DNA of 64,000 nucleotides, taken from AP-15 sp963735445 (GTDB taxonomy: Bacteria; Pseudomonadota; Alphaproteobacteria; ATCC43930; CGMCC-115725). The position numbers were made by a program, and so were the translations under genes. The notes under the pieces were generated by a model, which saw only the letters and a list, made by a program, of their open reading frames with translations, was not told where the DNA came from and made no database searches. This document shows positions 8,933-18,280 of this stretch, in pieces. The stretch is from NCBI GenBank assembly GCA_963735445.1, contig CAVTLC010000051.1, positions 40,050 through 104,049 of the forward strand, in the 5' to 3' direction. Numbering within the stretch: position 1 is the first letter of the stretch; each line of letters starts with the position of its first letter.

Positions 8933-9700
8933 ATGAGACCTTCCCTCGCATTCGCTGCTGTGGTGGCCGTTTGCTCGCTTAGCGGCGGCGCGCGAGCCGC
9001 CGGGGTCGAATTGACCGTGATCCTTGCGGCCGATGTGTCCCGCAGTGTCGATGACAAAGAGTTCGAGTTGCAGCGCAAAGGTTACGCGGCGGCGTTGACC
9101 GACCCTCGCGTTCAAAAAGCAATCCGGGCAACAAAAAGCAAGGCGATCGGCGTTTGCTTTATCGAATGGTCGGGAGAGGAAGACCAGCAGGTCGTACTTC
9201 CCTGGACCGAGATCCGCGACGAAGAGGATGGCGGCGGCGCCGCAGCGGCAATCTTGAAGGCGCCACGCTCCTTTACGGGACGTACCTCGATCAGCGCCGC
9301 GATCGACTATGCGATGAAATATTTCGCGCAAGCAAAGTGGCCGGCAACCCGGCGTGTCATCGATGTTTCAGGCGACGGCACCAGTAATTCAGGCCGCCCG
9401 ATCACCGAGGCGCGCGATCAAGCGATCGCTAACGGGGTCACGATCAACGGGCTGGCGATCATCAACGATCAGCCCAATCTGGGATATTCCTCGCACACCC
9501 ACCCCCCCGGCGGGCTGCCCAATTACTACCAGCAAAATGTTGTTGGCGGACCCAACGCATTCCTGGTCGTCGTCAAGGATTTCAACTCATTCGCCGACGC
9601 GATGGCCAACAAGCTGGCAAAGGAGATCGACGTCGCCGGCGGCGGAGATAAACAGCCTACTGCAGGTCAGGGCGAGCAGCTGTCCCAGCTGCCGCGCTGA
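8933..9700 (+). CDS. Secreted DUF1194 (von Willebrand A-like) protein
   Basis: Exported protein of the DUF1194 family with a vWA-like fold; its partner is unknown. 255 residues. The ATG at 8933 follows GGGAGGA and gives a signal peptide ending around ARA (residues 20-22). A MIDAS-like DxSxS is visible at D34, S36 and S38 (DVSRS), with further family segments SFTGRTSISAAIDYA and RRVIDVSGDGTSNSGRP. Divergent from the CoA-transferase gene with a 193-base gap between. Confidence 0.82.
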   Translation: MRPSLAFAAVVAVCSLSGGARAAGVELTVILAADVSRSVDDKEFELQRKGYAAALTDPRVQKAIRATKSKAIGVCFIEWSGEEDQQVVLPWTEIRDEEDGGGAAAAILKAPRSFTGRTSISAAIDYAMKYFAQAKWPATRRVIDVSGDGTSNSGRPITEARDQAIANGVTINGLAIINDQPNLGYSSHTHPPGGLPNYYQQNVVGGPNAFLVVVKDFNSFADAMANKLAKEIDVAGGGDKQPTAGQGEQLSQLPR

Positions 9701-9725
9701 CGGCACCTGCCCCGTCGCCGTTTCG

Positions 9726-9830
9726 CTAAAAGCCGTTCAGCGTGCTATACGCGGAGAACGCCGTCCACACGACAAAAACGGCGATCCCACTCCAATAGAA
9801 CCAGCGGAACCCCGTATCTCGCAACCGCAT
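9726..9830 (-). CDS. Possible 34-residue single-span membrane peptide
   Basis: A short minus-strand frame from ATG 9830 to TAG 9726 encodes a positively charged N-terminus (MRLRDTGFRWFYW) followed by one hydrophobic span (GIAVFVVWTAFSAYS). Composition and topology fit a small inner-membrane protein. It lies in the gap between the DUF1194 gene and aspS. There is no strong ribosome-binding site and I recognise no family, so it could be chance. Confidence 0.3.
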   Translation of the reverse strand: MRLRDTGFRWFYWSGIAVFVVWTAFSAYSTLNGF

Positions 9831-9939
9831 CGCTGACGCCCCTGGACCGTCATCAGTTGTGCTGATTATACGACGTCCTCCGCCCGCAGTTCCCCGGCGC
9901 CACAATCTCGGCCCCCGGACCTGCTGAACTCTGCCGCGA

Positions 9940-11775
9940 TTATGGCAATAAAATCGTTCGAGAGGGCGCGGCGGGCGAATCGAGGTTCAGCGCGGTGCTT
10001 TTTCGGACGGCGGGACCACCCGCAGATGGAGTTCGCGGAGGCGTTCGGGCGGGACCTCGGCCGGGCGCCTGCATCAGTAGGTCTTGCGCCTGCTGGTTCA
10101 TCGGAAAGGCGACCACTTCGCGGATGTTTGGGGTATCCGCCAGCAGCATGACGATGCGGTCGATGCCGGGAGCCGAGCCGCCATGCGGCGGCGCCCCGTA
10201 CCTAAAGGCGTTAAGCATACCGGCAAAACGAGCCTCGACTTCGGCGGCGCTGTAGCCGGCGATCGCAAACGCCTTGTACATGATGTCGGAGCGGTGGTTG
10301 CGGATGGCGCCCGAGGAAAGTTCGACCCCGTTGCAAACGATGTCGTACTGGTACGCAATAATGTCGAGCGGGTCCTGCTGCTCGAGTGCGGCAAGCCCGC
10401 CCTGCGGCATCGAAAAAGGGTTATGGCTGAACTCGATCTGCCGGGTCTCTTCATTCAGCTCGTACATCGGAAAATCGACGATCCAGCAAAATTCGAACCC
10501 TCCCTCGCGGGTTAGGCCGAGTTCGCGTCCCAACCGCAGTCGCGCGGCGGCAGCGAACGGAGCGAACTGACGCGGCAAACCGCACACGAAGAATACCGCG
10601 TCGCCATCGTCTAGGCCGAGTTCGCGCCGTAACGCTTCGGTCACCTCCGCCCCGAGATTGCGGGCGACCGGTCCAGCCCCCTCACCACTGCGAAAGAAAA
10701 TATAAGCGAGCCCGGGCTGCCCCTCCGCTTGTGCCCAAGAGTTCATCTGGTCGCAAAAGGCGCGGCTGCCGCCGGTCGGCGCCGGGATCGCCCAGACGCG
10801 GATATCGGGATCGCTCTCGATCAGATTGGCGAACACCTTGAAACCCGAACCGCGAAAATGCGCGGTCACATCACGCATCTCAATCGGGTTGCGCAGATCG
10901 GGTTTGTCACTGCCATAGCGCTGGATCGCGCTGCGATAGGCGATCCGCGGAAAGGGCGGCGGCGTGACCGCGCGGCCTCCCCCAAACTCCTCGAAGATGC
11001 CGTGCAATACCGGCTCGATCGCGGCGAACACATCCTCCTGGGTGACGTAGGACATCTCGAAATCGAGCTGGTAGAACTCGCCCGGCGAACGATCGGCGCG
11101 CCCGGCCTCGTCGCGGAAACACGGGGCGATCTGAAAATAGCGATCGAACCCGGCAACCATCAGTAATTGTTTGAACTGCTGCGGCGCTTGCGGCAGAGCG
11201 TAGAACTTGCCCGGGTGCAGCCGGCTCGGCACCAGATAATCGCGCGCGCCCTCGGGTGAACTCGCGGTCAGAATCGGCGTCTGAAACTCGGTAAAGCCCT
11301 GCTCGATCATCCGCCGGCGGATCGATGCAATGACCTCCGCCCGCATCATGATGTTGGCGTGCACCCGCTCCCGCCGCAGATCGAGAAACCTATAAGCGAG
11401 GCGCATTTCCTCGGGGTATTCAGCGTCGGTATTGACCGGAAACGGCAGCGGATCGGCTTCCGATTGGATCTCGATTTCAGCAATCGCGAGCTCTACCTCG
11501 CCGGTATCGAGCTTGGGATTGACGGTATCGGCGGAGCGCGGGGTAACAGTGCCGGTCAGGGTCACAACACTTTCGAGCCGCAACGCGTCGGCCTCGGCAA
11601 ATAGCGGTGATGAGGCGTCGATCACGCCCTGCGTGACGCCGTAATGGTCGCGCAGGTCGATAAATAGCAGATGGCCGTGGTCGCGCTTGCGATGCACCCA
11701 ACCCGACAATCGGGCCGGGCATCCGGCATCGGCAATGCGCAGCTCACCGCAAGTATGGCTCCGATAGGGGTGCAT
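9940..11775 (-). CDS. aspS: Aspartyl-tRNA synthetase (probably non-discriminating), frameshifted at the C-terminus
   Basis: Class II aminoacyl-tRNA synthetase charging tRNA-Asp, and in many alphaproteobacteria also tRNA-Asn. ATG 11775 gives the usual start MHPYRSHTCGELRIADAG, then the OB-fold anticodon domain (GWVHRKRDHGHLLFIDLRDH), motif 2 (FRDEAGRADRSPGEFYQLDF), the bacterial GAD insertion, and motif 3 (GGSAPGIDRIVMLL). After MNQQAQDLLMQAP the tail turns into an atypical proline/arginine string ending at 9940. Removing one base in the run near 10061-10065 restores a normal tail (AEVPPERLRELHLRV...) ending with TGA at 9987-9989. I regard this as an indel error. Divergent from the yfgM-like gene. 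Confidence 0.93.
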   Translation of the reverse strand: MHPYRSHTCGELRIADAGCPARLSGWVHRKRDHGHLLFIDLRDHYGVTQGVIDASSPLFAEADALRLESVVTLTGTVTPRSADTVNPKLDTGEVELAIAEIEIQSEADPLPFPVNTDAEYPEEMRLAYRFLDLRRERVHANIMMRAEVIASIRRRMIEQGFTEFQTPILTASSPEGARDYLVPSRLHPGKFYALPQAPQQFKQLLMVAGFDRYFQIAPCFRDEAGRADRSPGEFYQLDFEMSYVTQEDVFAAIEPVLHGIFEEFGGGRAVTPPPFPRIAYRSAIQRYGSDKPDLRNPIEMRDVTAHFRGSGFKVFANLIESDPDIRVWAIPAPTGGSRAFCDQMNSWAQAEGQPGLAYIFFRSGEGAGPVARNLGAEVTEALRRELGLDDGDAVFFVCGLPRQFAPFAAAARLRLGRELGLTREGGFEFCWIVDFPMYELNEETRQIEFSHNPFSMPQGGLAALEQQDPLDIIAYQYDIVCNGVELSSGAIRNHRSDIMYKAFAIAGYSAAEVEARFAGMLNAFRYGAPPHGGSAPGIDRIVMLLADTPNIREVVAFPMNQQAQDLLMQAPGRGPARTPPRTPSAGGPAVRKSTALNLDSPAAPSRTILLP

Positions 11776-11969
11776 CAGCGACAAATAGTCCGCTACGGGT
11801 TGGAAACGAGGGTTACACGGCACGGAAAGGCGAGGGATGTCAAGGCGAGCCCAACCGCCGCATCGTTCCGATCTCAGGCCTAGGGTGGGAATTTGCCTCT
11901 CTTCGGGCAAGCAGATATGGTAGCCCAATAAGGCCGATTGGCGGTTTGGCCGAGTGCTGGGACGAGTGC

Positions 11970-12611
11970 GTGAGCGACATCTTCCGCGAAATCGACGAGG
12001 AACTTCGTCGCGACAATCTGCTGAAGCTATGGTCGCAATATGGGCGCTACATCATTGCGGTGGCCGTTGCGGCGCTGATTGTCGCCGGCGGCATCGCCGC
12101 GTGGCGAGCTCACCAGCTCTCCGAACGGCAGGCGCAATCGGCGCGGTTTAGCAGCGCACTGGCACTTGCCCGAGCAGGTAAAACCAACGACGCCGAAACG
12201 GTATTTGCGACGGTCGCCAAAGAAGGCGGCGGTTATGCCGTGCTCGCCTCGCTCGAAGAAGCGGCCGTGCTGGCAAAATCCGGCGATCACAAAAAGGCTG
12301 CGGCGGCATACCAACGCATTGCCCAAGAAAACAGCGTCGCCCCCGCGTTTCGCGGGCTTGCGGAGCTGCTTTCGGTGATGCAGGACATCCCCGACGCAGA
12401 CCCCAAGACAACGATCTCAAGGCTGGCGCCGTTGACCGCACCCGGTAGTCCGTGGCGCCCGACGGCACTCGAGCTGACCGCGACTGCCGAGTTAAAGCTC
12501 GGCAACAGGAAAGCGGCTCTGGAGACCTACAAAACTCTTGCCGACGACCTCGCGACGCCACGAGATTTGCGCGCGCGCGCGGCGGAGATGACTGCCGCAC
12601 TCGCCCCGTAA
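11970..12611 (+). CDS. YfgM-like tetratricopeptide-repeat membrane protein
   Basis: Single-span inner-membrane protein with a periplasmic TPR-like domain, of the type that sits just upstream of bamB and der and is linked to the Sec translocon. The GTG at 11970 gives the family start VSDIFREIDEELRRDNLLKL. A transmembrane helix follows (IIAVAVAALIVAGGIAAW, about residues 28-45), then alanine-rich helical repeats. 213 residues. First gene of yfgM-like/bamB/der. Confidence 0.82.
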   Translation: MSDIFREIDEELRRDNLLKLWSQYGRYIIAVAVAALIVAGGIAAWRAHQLSERQAQSARFSSALALARAGKTNDAETVFATVAKEGGGYAVLASLEEAAVLAKSGDHKKAAAAYQRIAQENSVAPAFRGLAELLSVMQDIPDADPKTTISRLAPLTAPGSPWRPTALELTATAELKLGNRKAALETYKTLADDLATPRDLRARAAEMTAALAP

Positions 12612-12628
12612 CTTCGGTTCAAAATCGC

Positions 12629-13942
12629 ATGCTTCGACCGGCCGTAGCCGCGATCCTGCTCGTCGGCCTGATGCTCACAAGTTGCAGTTGGTTCGCGACC
12701 AAGAAGCAGCCATTGCCCGGGGAACGCATTTCTGTCCTGAGCCTCGACCGCCAACTTAAGCCCGATCCAGAGCTGGCAAAAACCGCGATCAGCCTGCCGA
12801 AGCCGGTCGTCAACCCCAACTGGCCCCAGCCCGGCGGTTATCCCAACCACGCAATGCAACATCTGGCGCTACCGAACTCGCTGAGAGCCGCATGGAAGAC
12901 CAGCGTTGGCGAAGGGTCATCGCGCTATACGCAAGTTCTCTCTCAACCGATCATCGCCGATGGCCGGGTCTATACGATGGATGGCGCATCGCGGGTCAGC
13001 GCTTTCGATGCCTCGAACGGCAATCTGATCTGGCAAGTCGATGTCCAGCCGTCGGACAACCATGGAAACTCGTTCGGCGGCGGGGTCGCCTTTTGGAAAG
13101 GCAGACTTTACGTATCGAGCGGGTATGCCCGGGTACTCGCGCTCGACCCAAAAAATGGCAAGGTGATCTGGAAAACGGGCGTCGCCGCGCCGATCCGCAG
13201 CGGCCCAACCGTCGCCGACGGCCGCGTCTATGCCGTAACCGTCGAAAACGAGCTGGTCGCGCTGGCGGCGGATGACGGGCGGCGGCTGTGGGCCCATAAC
13301 GGCATTCCGGAGACCGCAGGACTGGTCGGCAGCGCCAGCCCGGCGGTGGAAGGCGAAGTCGTGGTCGTGGGGTATTCCTCGGGTGAAATCTACGCGCTGA
13401 CTGTCGAGAACGGGCGGCCGCTGTGGTCGGACAGCCTCGCTTCGGTGCGCGCCGTGGATGCGGTTTCGGCGCTGGCCGATATCCGAGGGCGTCCGGTGAT
13501 CGATCGTGGCCGCGTTTTTGCGATCAGCCACAGCGGACGAATGATCGCAATCGATTTGCGCAGTGGCGAGCGGGTCTGGGAGCAAGACATCGGATCGACG
13601 CATGGCCCTTGGGTCGCGGGTGACTATGTCTATGTGGTTTCCAATGACGACGAGCTCATTTGCCTAGCTCGAAATGACGGCAAGGTGCGATGGGTGCGCC
13701 AGCTGCCGCGCTATGAGGACGAAAAGAATAAAGAGGATCCAATCACATGGGCGGGGCCGGTGTTGGGCGGGGATCGGCTGATTGTGCTGTCCTCAAATGG
13801 CTGGGCGCTGTCCGTCTCGCCCTATACTGGCGCGCCGTTGGGACGCGAGAATATGCCCGGCAGCGCCTATGTCGACCCCTCAATTGCCAACAACACGCTC
13901 TATATTCTGACCGATAACGGCGAGCTTTCAGCCTATCGCTAA
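12629..13942 (+). CDS. bamB: BamB-like outer-membrane assembly lipoprotein (PQQ beta-propeller)
   Basis: Lipoprotein of the BAM complex that helps insert beta-barrel proteins in the outer membrane. 437 residues. ATG 12629 gives a lipoprotein signal with lipobox LTSC (C19). The rest is a beta-propeller of repeated blades with GxVYxxDGxxxVxAFDAxNG-type sequences: RVYTMDGASRVSAFDASNG, RVLALDPKNGKVIWK, MIAIDLRSGERVWEQD. It lies between the yfgM-like gene and der, the conserved arrangement. Confidence 0.88.
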   Translation: MLRPAVAAILLVGLMLTSCSWFATKKQPLPGERISVLSLDRQLKPDPELAKTAISLPKPVVNPNWPQPGGYPNHAMQHLALPNSLRAAWKTSVGEGSSRYTQVLSQPIIADGRVYTMDGASRVSAFDASNGNLIWQVDVQPSDNHGNSFGGGVAFWKGRLYVSSGYARVLALDPKNGKVIWKTGVAAPIRSGPTVADGRVYAVTVENELVALAADDGRRLWAHNGIPETAGLVGSASPAVEGEVVVVGYSSGEIYALTVENGRPLWSDSLASVRAVDAVSALADIRGRPVIDRGRVFAISHSGRMIAIDLRSGERVWEQDIGSTHGPWVAGDYVYVVSNDDELICLARNDGKVRWVRQLPRYEDEKNKEDPITWAGPVLGGDRLIVLSSNGWALSVSPYTGAPLGRENMPGSAYVDPSIANNTLYILTDNGELSAYR

Positions 13943-13972
13943 TTCGTTTCCAAATTTTCGGGGCGCGGTCCA

Positions 13973-15313
13973 ATGAGCTTTGCGGTCGCCATCCTCGGAC
14001 GACCGAATGTCGGGAAGTCGACATTGTTCAACCGGCTCGTGGGCAGCCGAGCAGCACTCGTGGACAATACGCCGGGGCTGACGCGCGACCGCCGGGAGGG
14101 TACCGCTCGGATCGCCGATCTCGACTTTCGTGCGATCGATACAGCGGGGCTTGAAGAAGCCGCCCCGGATTCACTTGCGGGGCGTATGCAGGCGCAGACC
14201 GAGCGCGCGCTGGCCGACGCGGATGTGGCCTTGCTCGTCATCGACGCGCGCGAAGGCGTCAATGAAGACGACCGGCACTTCGCCGATTGGCTGCGGCGAT
14301 CGGGCAAGCCGGTGGTGTTGGTCGCGAACAAGACCGAAGGTCGCACCACCTTGGCCGGTGTTGGGGAAGCTTATCGACTCGGTCTCGGCGACCCGGTGCC
14401 AATCTCGGCCGAGCATGGCGAAGGCCTTGCGGGGCTCTACGAAAGACTGGCGCCTTTTTCGCGTGGTGCCGAGCCCGAGGAAATAGCCGGAGAGACCGCC
14501 GCAAAACCGCTGCATCTGGCAATCGTCGGGCGACCGAATGTCGGGAAATCGACGCTCGTCAATCGCCTGATTGGCGAGGACCGGCTGCTGACTGGACCCG
14601 AGGCAGGGATCACCCGAGATGCCATCGCCGTCGAGTGGGCTTGGCGGGGCCGCCCGATTCGTCTGGTCGACACCGCTGGCATGCGCCGTCGGCCGCGGGT
14701 CGAGGGCAAGATAGAGCACCTTTCCGTCGCCGACGCGCTGCGGACGATTCGCTTTGCCGAGACTGTCGTGCTGGTGCTCGACGCGCTGCAGCCGCTGGAA
14801 CGCCAGGATTTGACGATCGGCCGGCTCGTCGCTGACGAGGGGCGGGCGTTGGTTTTGGCAGCGACCAAATGGGACGCGGTTCCCGACCGCTCCGCGGCGC
14901 TCAAGGCGATGCGCGAGCGGCTACCGATATCCTTGCCGCAATTGCAGGGGGTTCGCTTGGTGCCGGTTTCCGGGCTGACCGGCCTTGGCCTGGAAGCGTT
15001 GATGGACGCGGTCGGCGCCGCCGACGCGGTGTGGAACCGGCGAATTCCGACCGCCGACCTGAACCGCTGGCTCGCCGTTGTTCAGGAGCGCAATCCGCCA
15101 CCGCTGGTGGCGGGCCGCAGATTGCGGCTGCGCTATCTCACCCAGGTCAATGTTCGGCCGCCGACCTTTGCGCTGTTTGCATCGAAGCCGAGCGAGCTTC
15201 CCGATTCATATCGGCGCTATCTGGTCAACGGGTTGCGCGAAGCATTCGATCTTCCCGGCACGCCGATCCGGCTGATGCTTCGCCGTGGCAAAAACCCCTA
15301 TGACGCCGCTTGA
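13973..15313 (+). CDS. der: GTPase Der (EngA), ribosome assembly
   Basis: Essential GTPase with two tandem G domains that acts in maturation of the 50S subunit. 446 residues. Walker A GRPNVGKST occurs twice (about residues 8 and 185), with DTPGLT-type G3 elements, VANKTEG and AATKWDA as G4 motifs, and a C-terminal KH-like domain (LRLRYLTQVNVRPPTFALF ... LRRGKNPY). ATG start. Last gene before the terminator at 15.33 kb. Confidence 0.96.
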   Translation: MSFAVAILGRPNVGKSTLFNRLVGSRAALVDNTPGLTRDRREGTARIADLDFRAIDTAGLEEAAPDSLAGRMQAQTERALADADVALLVIDAREGVNEDDRHFADWLRRSGKPVVLVANKTEGRTTLAGVGEAYRLGLGDPVPISAEHGEGLAGLYERLAPFSRGAEPEEIAGETAAKPLHLAIVGRPNVGKSTLVNRLIGEDRLLTGPEAGITRDAIAVEWAWRGRPIRLVDTAGMRRRPRVEGKIEHLSVADALRTIRFAETVVLVLDALQPLERQDLTIGRLVADEGRALVLAATKWDAVPDRSAALKAMRERLPISLPQLQGVRLVPVSGLTGLGLEALMDAVGAADAVWNRRIPTADLNRWLAVVQERNPPPLVAGRRLRLRYLTQVNVRPPTFALFASKPSELPDSYRRYLVNGLREAFDLPGTPIRLMLRRGKNPYDAA

Positions 15314-15328
15314 TCGCGCTCGCGTAAT

Positions 15329-15351
15329 GCGCCCGAATATGGGCGCCTTTT
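15329..15351 (+). terminator. Rho-independent terminator after der
   Basis: GCGCCC (15329-15334) and GGGCGC (15341-15346) form a 6-bp stem around GAATAT, immediately followed by CTTTT. It lies 16 bases after the der stop, so it likely ends the yfgM-like/bamB/der transcript. Confidence 0.75.
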
Positions 15352-15421
15352 GACGGCGCGGTTGCACCCACCTTTTGCGGTTCGTACTAATTTTCATCGA
15401 CCATCGATCAGGGAGCGAAAG

Positions 15422-15917
15422 ATGCTAAGGACAGCTATGGTTTTGGCGCTGCTCGGCGCTGTGGCGTTGCCTGCTTACGGGCAGACAGCGTCTTCTCGAG
15501 CCCCGGCTGGCGCTGCCTCTCCTACCGCCTCTTCCCCTGCTGCGGCTCCGGCCCGCACCGCCGCTGCCCCCTCCAGCTCATCTAGCTCCCCTGCCGCCGT
15601 TCCCTCTGCCGCTTCCCCCTCTGGCGCAGCCCCGGCGGGCGCTGGCGGGTCCGCGGCCCAGTCGGCTCTGGCCAGCAATCAGTTCTCTTCCGAACAAGCG
15701 GCGAAGGCGCATTGTCCAGCCGACACGATCGTTTGGGTGAACCTCGGCGAGCTCCAAGGCTTACCACACCAGCAGCGACCGCTATTACGGTAAGACCAAG
15801 CACGGCGCATATATGTGTCAGAAGGAAGCCGAACAGACCGGGTTCCATGCTCCCGGGGCGCGCGCCAGCAAAACGGCAACGAAGACAACAAATACAAAGC
15901 CCGCCGCACCCAAATGA
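15422..15917 (+). CDS. Small secreted protein with Ala/Ser/Pro linker, frameshifted
   Basis: Exported protein of unknown function. The ATG at 15422 is preceded by GGGAGCGAAAG and gives a signal peptide (MLRTAMVLALLGAVALPAYG). A low-complexity Ala/Ser/Pro linker of about 70 residues follows. The C-terminal module is conserved in many alphaproteobacterial secreted proteins: AKAHCPADTIVWVN, and after a one-base shift near 15760, DRYYGKTKHGAYMCQKEAE. Correcting that shift runs to TGA at 15915-15917 and gives about 164 residues with two cysteines in the module. As read, the frame stops early at 15793. A sequencing indel is the likeliest cause. Confidence 0.65.
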
Positions 15918-15973
15918 GGGCAAACAATGACCTTATGCTCGCGATCAGCAAAAGACCGAGCGAAGGCCGGCGT

Positions 15974-16705
15974 TTACGAGCCAGAAGAAACCGAAACAAC
16001 TTCGCCATTTCGGGCGCATCCCGGCGAAGCGAGGTCGACAAAGTAATTGGTGACGGTTTCCGGCGGTGCATGCGCGTTCGGATCCTCGCCGGGAAAGGCG
16101 CGGGCGCGTAAGCGCGTTCGCAGTGGGCCGGGATCGATCAGATTGGCGCGAACGCGGGTATTGGCGATCTCGGCGGCGTAAATCTTGACCAGCATTTCGA
16201 GACCGATTTTGCTGACCGCGTACGGGCCCCAGTAAGCGAGGCTATCGCGGCCGATCGCACTCGTCACAAAGATCGCTCGCCCGGCCGGGGCGGCGCGCAA
16301 CAGCGGGTCCATCGCCCGGATCAACCGCCAGTTTGCCGTTAAGTTGAGGTCCATGACCTCCCCCCAAATGCCGGGCGGGATGTGGCCGAGCGGCGAGAAG
16401 ATCCCGAATTCGCCGGCATTGCCGACCAGGATATCGAGCCGGCCATAGCGGTCGAGAAGCGCCGCCGCCATTTCGTCGATTTTGACGAACTCACGAAGGT
16501 CGAGCGGGACGAGAGTGGCGGTTCCGCCGACCGCACGGACCGCGTCGTCAACCTCTTCGAGACCGCCCACGGTGCGCGCCGCCAAGACGATATGTGCGCC
16601 CTCGCGAGCGAAACGAACCGCAACAGCGGCGCCGATGCCGCGCGAGGCCCCCGTGATCAGCGCGATTTTGCCGGCGAGCCGATGCCGGGGTTCTTCTGCT
16701 GGCAC
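15974..16705 (-). CDS. Short-chain dehydrogenase/reductase (SDR)
   Basis: NAD(P)-dependent oxidoreductase of the classical SDR family. About 243 residues. The dinucleotide site is TGASRGIG, the NNAG motif appears as GNAG, the catalytic Ser lies in VTSAIG and the Tyr-Lys pair in YAVSK. The start is uncertain: GTG 16705 or TTG 16714 just after the purF stop; no ATG is available. Placed downstream of purF on the same strand, as in related genomes. Substrate unknown. Confidence 0.85.
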   Translation of the reverse strand: MPAEEPRHRLAGKIALITGASRGIGAAVAVRFAREGAHIVLAARTVGGLEEVDDAVRAVGGTATLVPLDLREFVKIDEMAAALLDRYGRLDILVGNAGEFGIFSPLGHIPPGIWGEVMDLNLTANWRLIRAMDPLLRAAPAGRAIFVTSAIGRDSLAYWGPYAVSKIGLEMLVKIYAAEIANTRVRANLIDPGPLRTRLRARAFPGEDPNAHAPPETVTNYFVDLASPGCARNGEVVSVSSGS

Positions 16706-16719
16706 AGCCGACAAAAGCC

Positions 16720-18204
16720 TCAGGCCGGCTCCGCCAGCAATGACAGTTGCACCGACACCTTGCCGTCCTCGGCGTCTACCAATGGGATCGGGTAGTCGCC
16801 GGTAAAGCAAGCGTCACAGAACCGCGGCGCCAGCGGGTCGCGGCGAGGCTCGCCCATTGCTCGATAAAGACCGTCGATCGACAAAAAGGCGAGGCTGTCG
16901 ACGCCGATATACTCGGCCATTTTTGCGATATCGTAGCGCGCGGCGAGTAGCTCGTCGCGCGCTGGGGTTGCGATGCCGTAAAAGCAGGGATAACTGGTGG
17001 GCGGGCTTGAAATCCGCATATGGACTTCGCGAGCGCCGGCGCGCCGCACCATCTCAACGATTTTGATCGAGGTCGTGCCGCGCACGATCGAATCGTCAAC
17101 CAGAATGACCCGTTTGCCGCTCAGATTGGCGCGGCTTGCATTGTGTTTCAGGCGCACGCCGAGATGACGGATCTGATCGGTCGGCTCGATAAAGGTGCGG
17201 CCGACATAGTGATTGCGGATGATCCCCAGCTCAAACGGGATACCCGATTCCCGCGAATAGCCGAGGGCGGCCGGCACCCCCGAATCCGGCACCGGCACGA
17301 CGATGTCGGCGTCGACATGGCTTTCGCGGGCGAGCTCGCGGCCGATGCGCTTGCGGGCTTCGTAGACACTGACGCCTTCGACGACGCTGTCGGGGCGGGC
17401 GAAATAGATATGCTCGAAGACGCAGAACCGGCAGTCCTGCATGCCAAACGGCAGCAGCGTTTTGATTCCGCCCGGTCCGATTATGACAATCTCTCCGGGC
17501 TCGATGTCGCGAACGAAGTCGGCCCCGATGATGTCGAGCGCGCAGGTCTCGGAAGCCAGTATCCAAGCTTCGCCGAGGCGCCCCAGCACCAAGGGCCGCA
17601 CCCCGAGCGGGTCGCGCACCCCGATGATCCCGTCCTGCGACAATGCCGCCAGTGAATACGCGCCCTGTATCTGCCGCAACGCGTCGATGAGGCGATCGAC
17701 CACCGTGTCCTTCAGGCTGGTCGCGATCAGGTGGATAATAACTTCGGTGTCACTGGTCGACTGAAACAGGCTCCCGCGGTGCACCAGCCGCTGCCGCAGC
17801 CGATACGAGTTCGTCAAATTGCCGTTGTGGCAAATCGCGAGCCCGCCAAATTCAAAATCGGCGAACAGCGGCTGGACATTGCGCATCGCCACTTCGCCCG
17901 TCGTCGCATACCGCACATGCCCGATTGCCGCATGACCGCGCAGACGCTCGATAACTTCTTTCGAGCTGAAATTGTCGCTGACCTGCCCTGTCCCGCGGTG
18001 GGCATTGAACTGCTCGCCATCATAGGCGACGATCCCCGTCGCTTCCTGGCCGCGATGCTGTAGCGCGTGTAGACCGAGCGCCACCAATGCCGCGCTGTCC
18101 GGATGCCCGTAAACGCCGAAGACACCGCATTCTTCATGCAGGTGATCCGCATCCGGGATTTCGCGATTCGCAGCTTTGATGATCACGGGATCGATATCGG
18201 GCAT
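16720..18204 (-). CDS. purF: Amidophosphoribosyltransferase
   Basis: First committed enzyme of purine synthesis, making phosphoribosylamine from PRPP and glutamine. 494 residues. The N-terminal nucleophile cysteine is C26 (HEECGVFGVYGH), preceded by a propeptide as in the Bacillus-type enzyme. The PRPP-binding loop is VDDSIVRGTTS; the glutaminase part shows RHGHxATGI-like HALQHRGQEATGI. ATG 18204 with AGGATC upstream. It follows cvpA, a conserved pair. Confidence 0.95.
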   Translation of the reverse strand: MPDIDPVIIKAANREIPDADHLHEECGVFGVYGHPDSAALVALGLHALQHRGQEATGIVAYDGEQFNAHRGTGQVSDNFSSKEVIERLRGHAAIGHVRYATTGEVAMRNVQPLFADFEFGGLAICHNGNLTNSYRLRQRLVHRGSLFQSTSDTEVIIHLIATSLKDTVVDRLIDALRQIQGAYSLAALSQDGIIGVRDPLGVRPLVLGRLGEAWILASETCALDIIGADFVRDIEPGEIVIIGPGGIKTLLPFGMQDCRFCVFEHIYFARPDSVVEGVSVYEARKRIGRELARESHVDADIVVPVPDSGVPAALGYSRESGIPFELGIIRNHYVGRTFIEPTDQIRHLGVRLKHNASRANLSGKRVILVDDSIVRGTTSIKIVEMVRRAGAREVHMRISSPPTSYPCFYGIATPARDELLAARYDIAKMAEYIGVDSLAFLSIDGLYRAMGEPRRDPLAPRFCDACFTGDYPIPLVDAEDGKVSVQLSLLAEPA

Positions 18205-18280
18205 CGGCGATCCTCGCTTCGTTTTTCATAAAATGGTCATTTACATTTCGAATACGAGTACGCCTGACTGCCGCAGTCTC

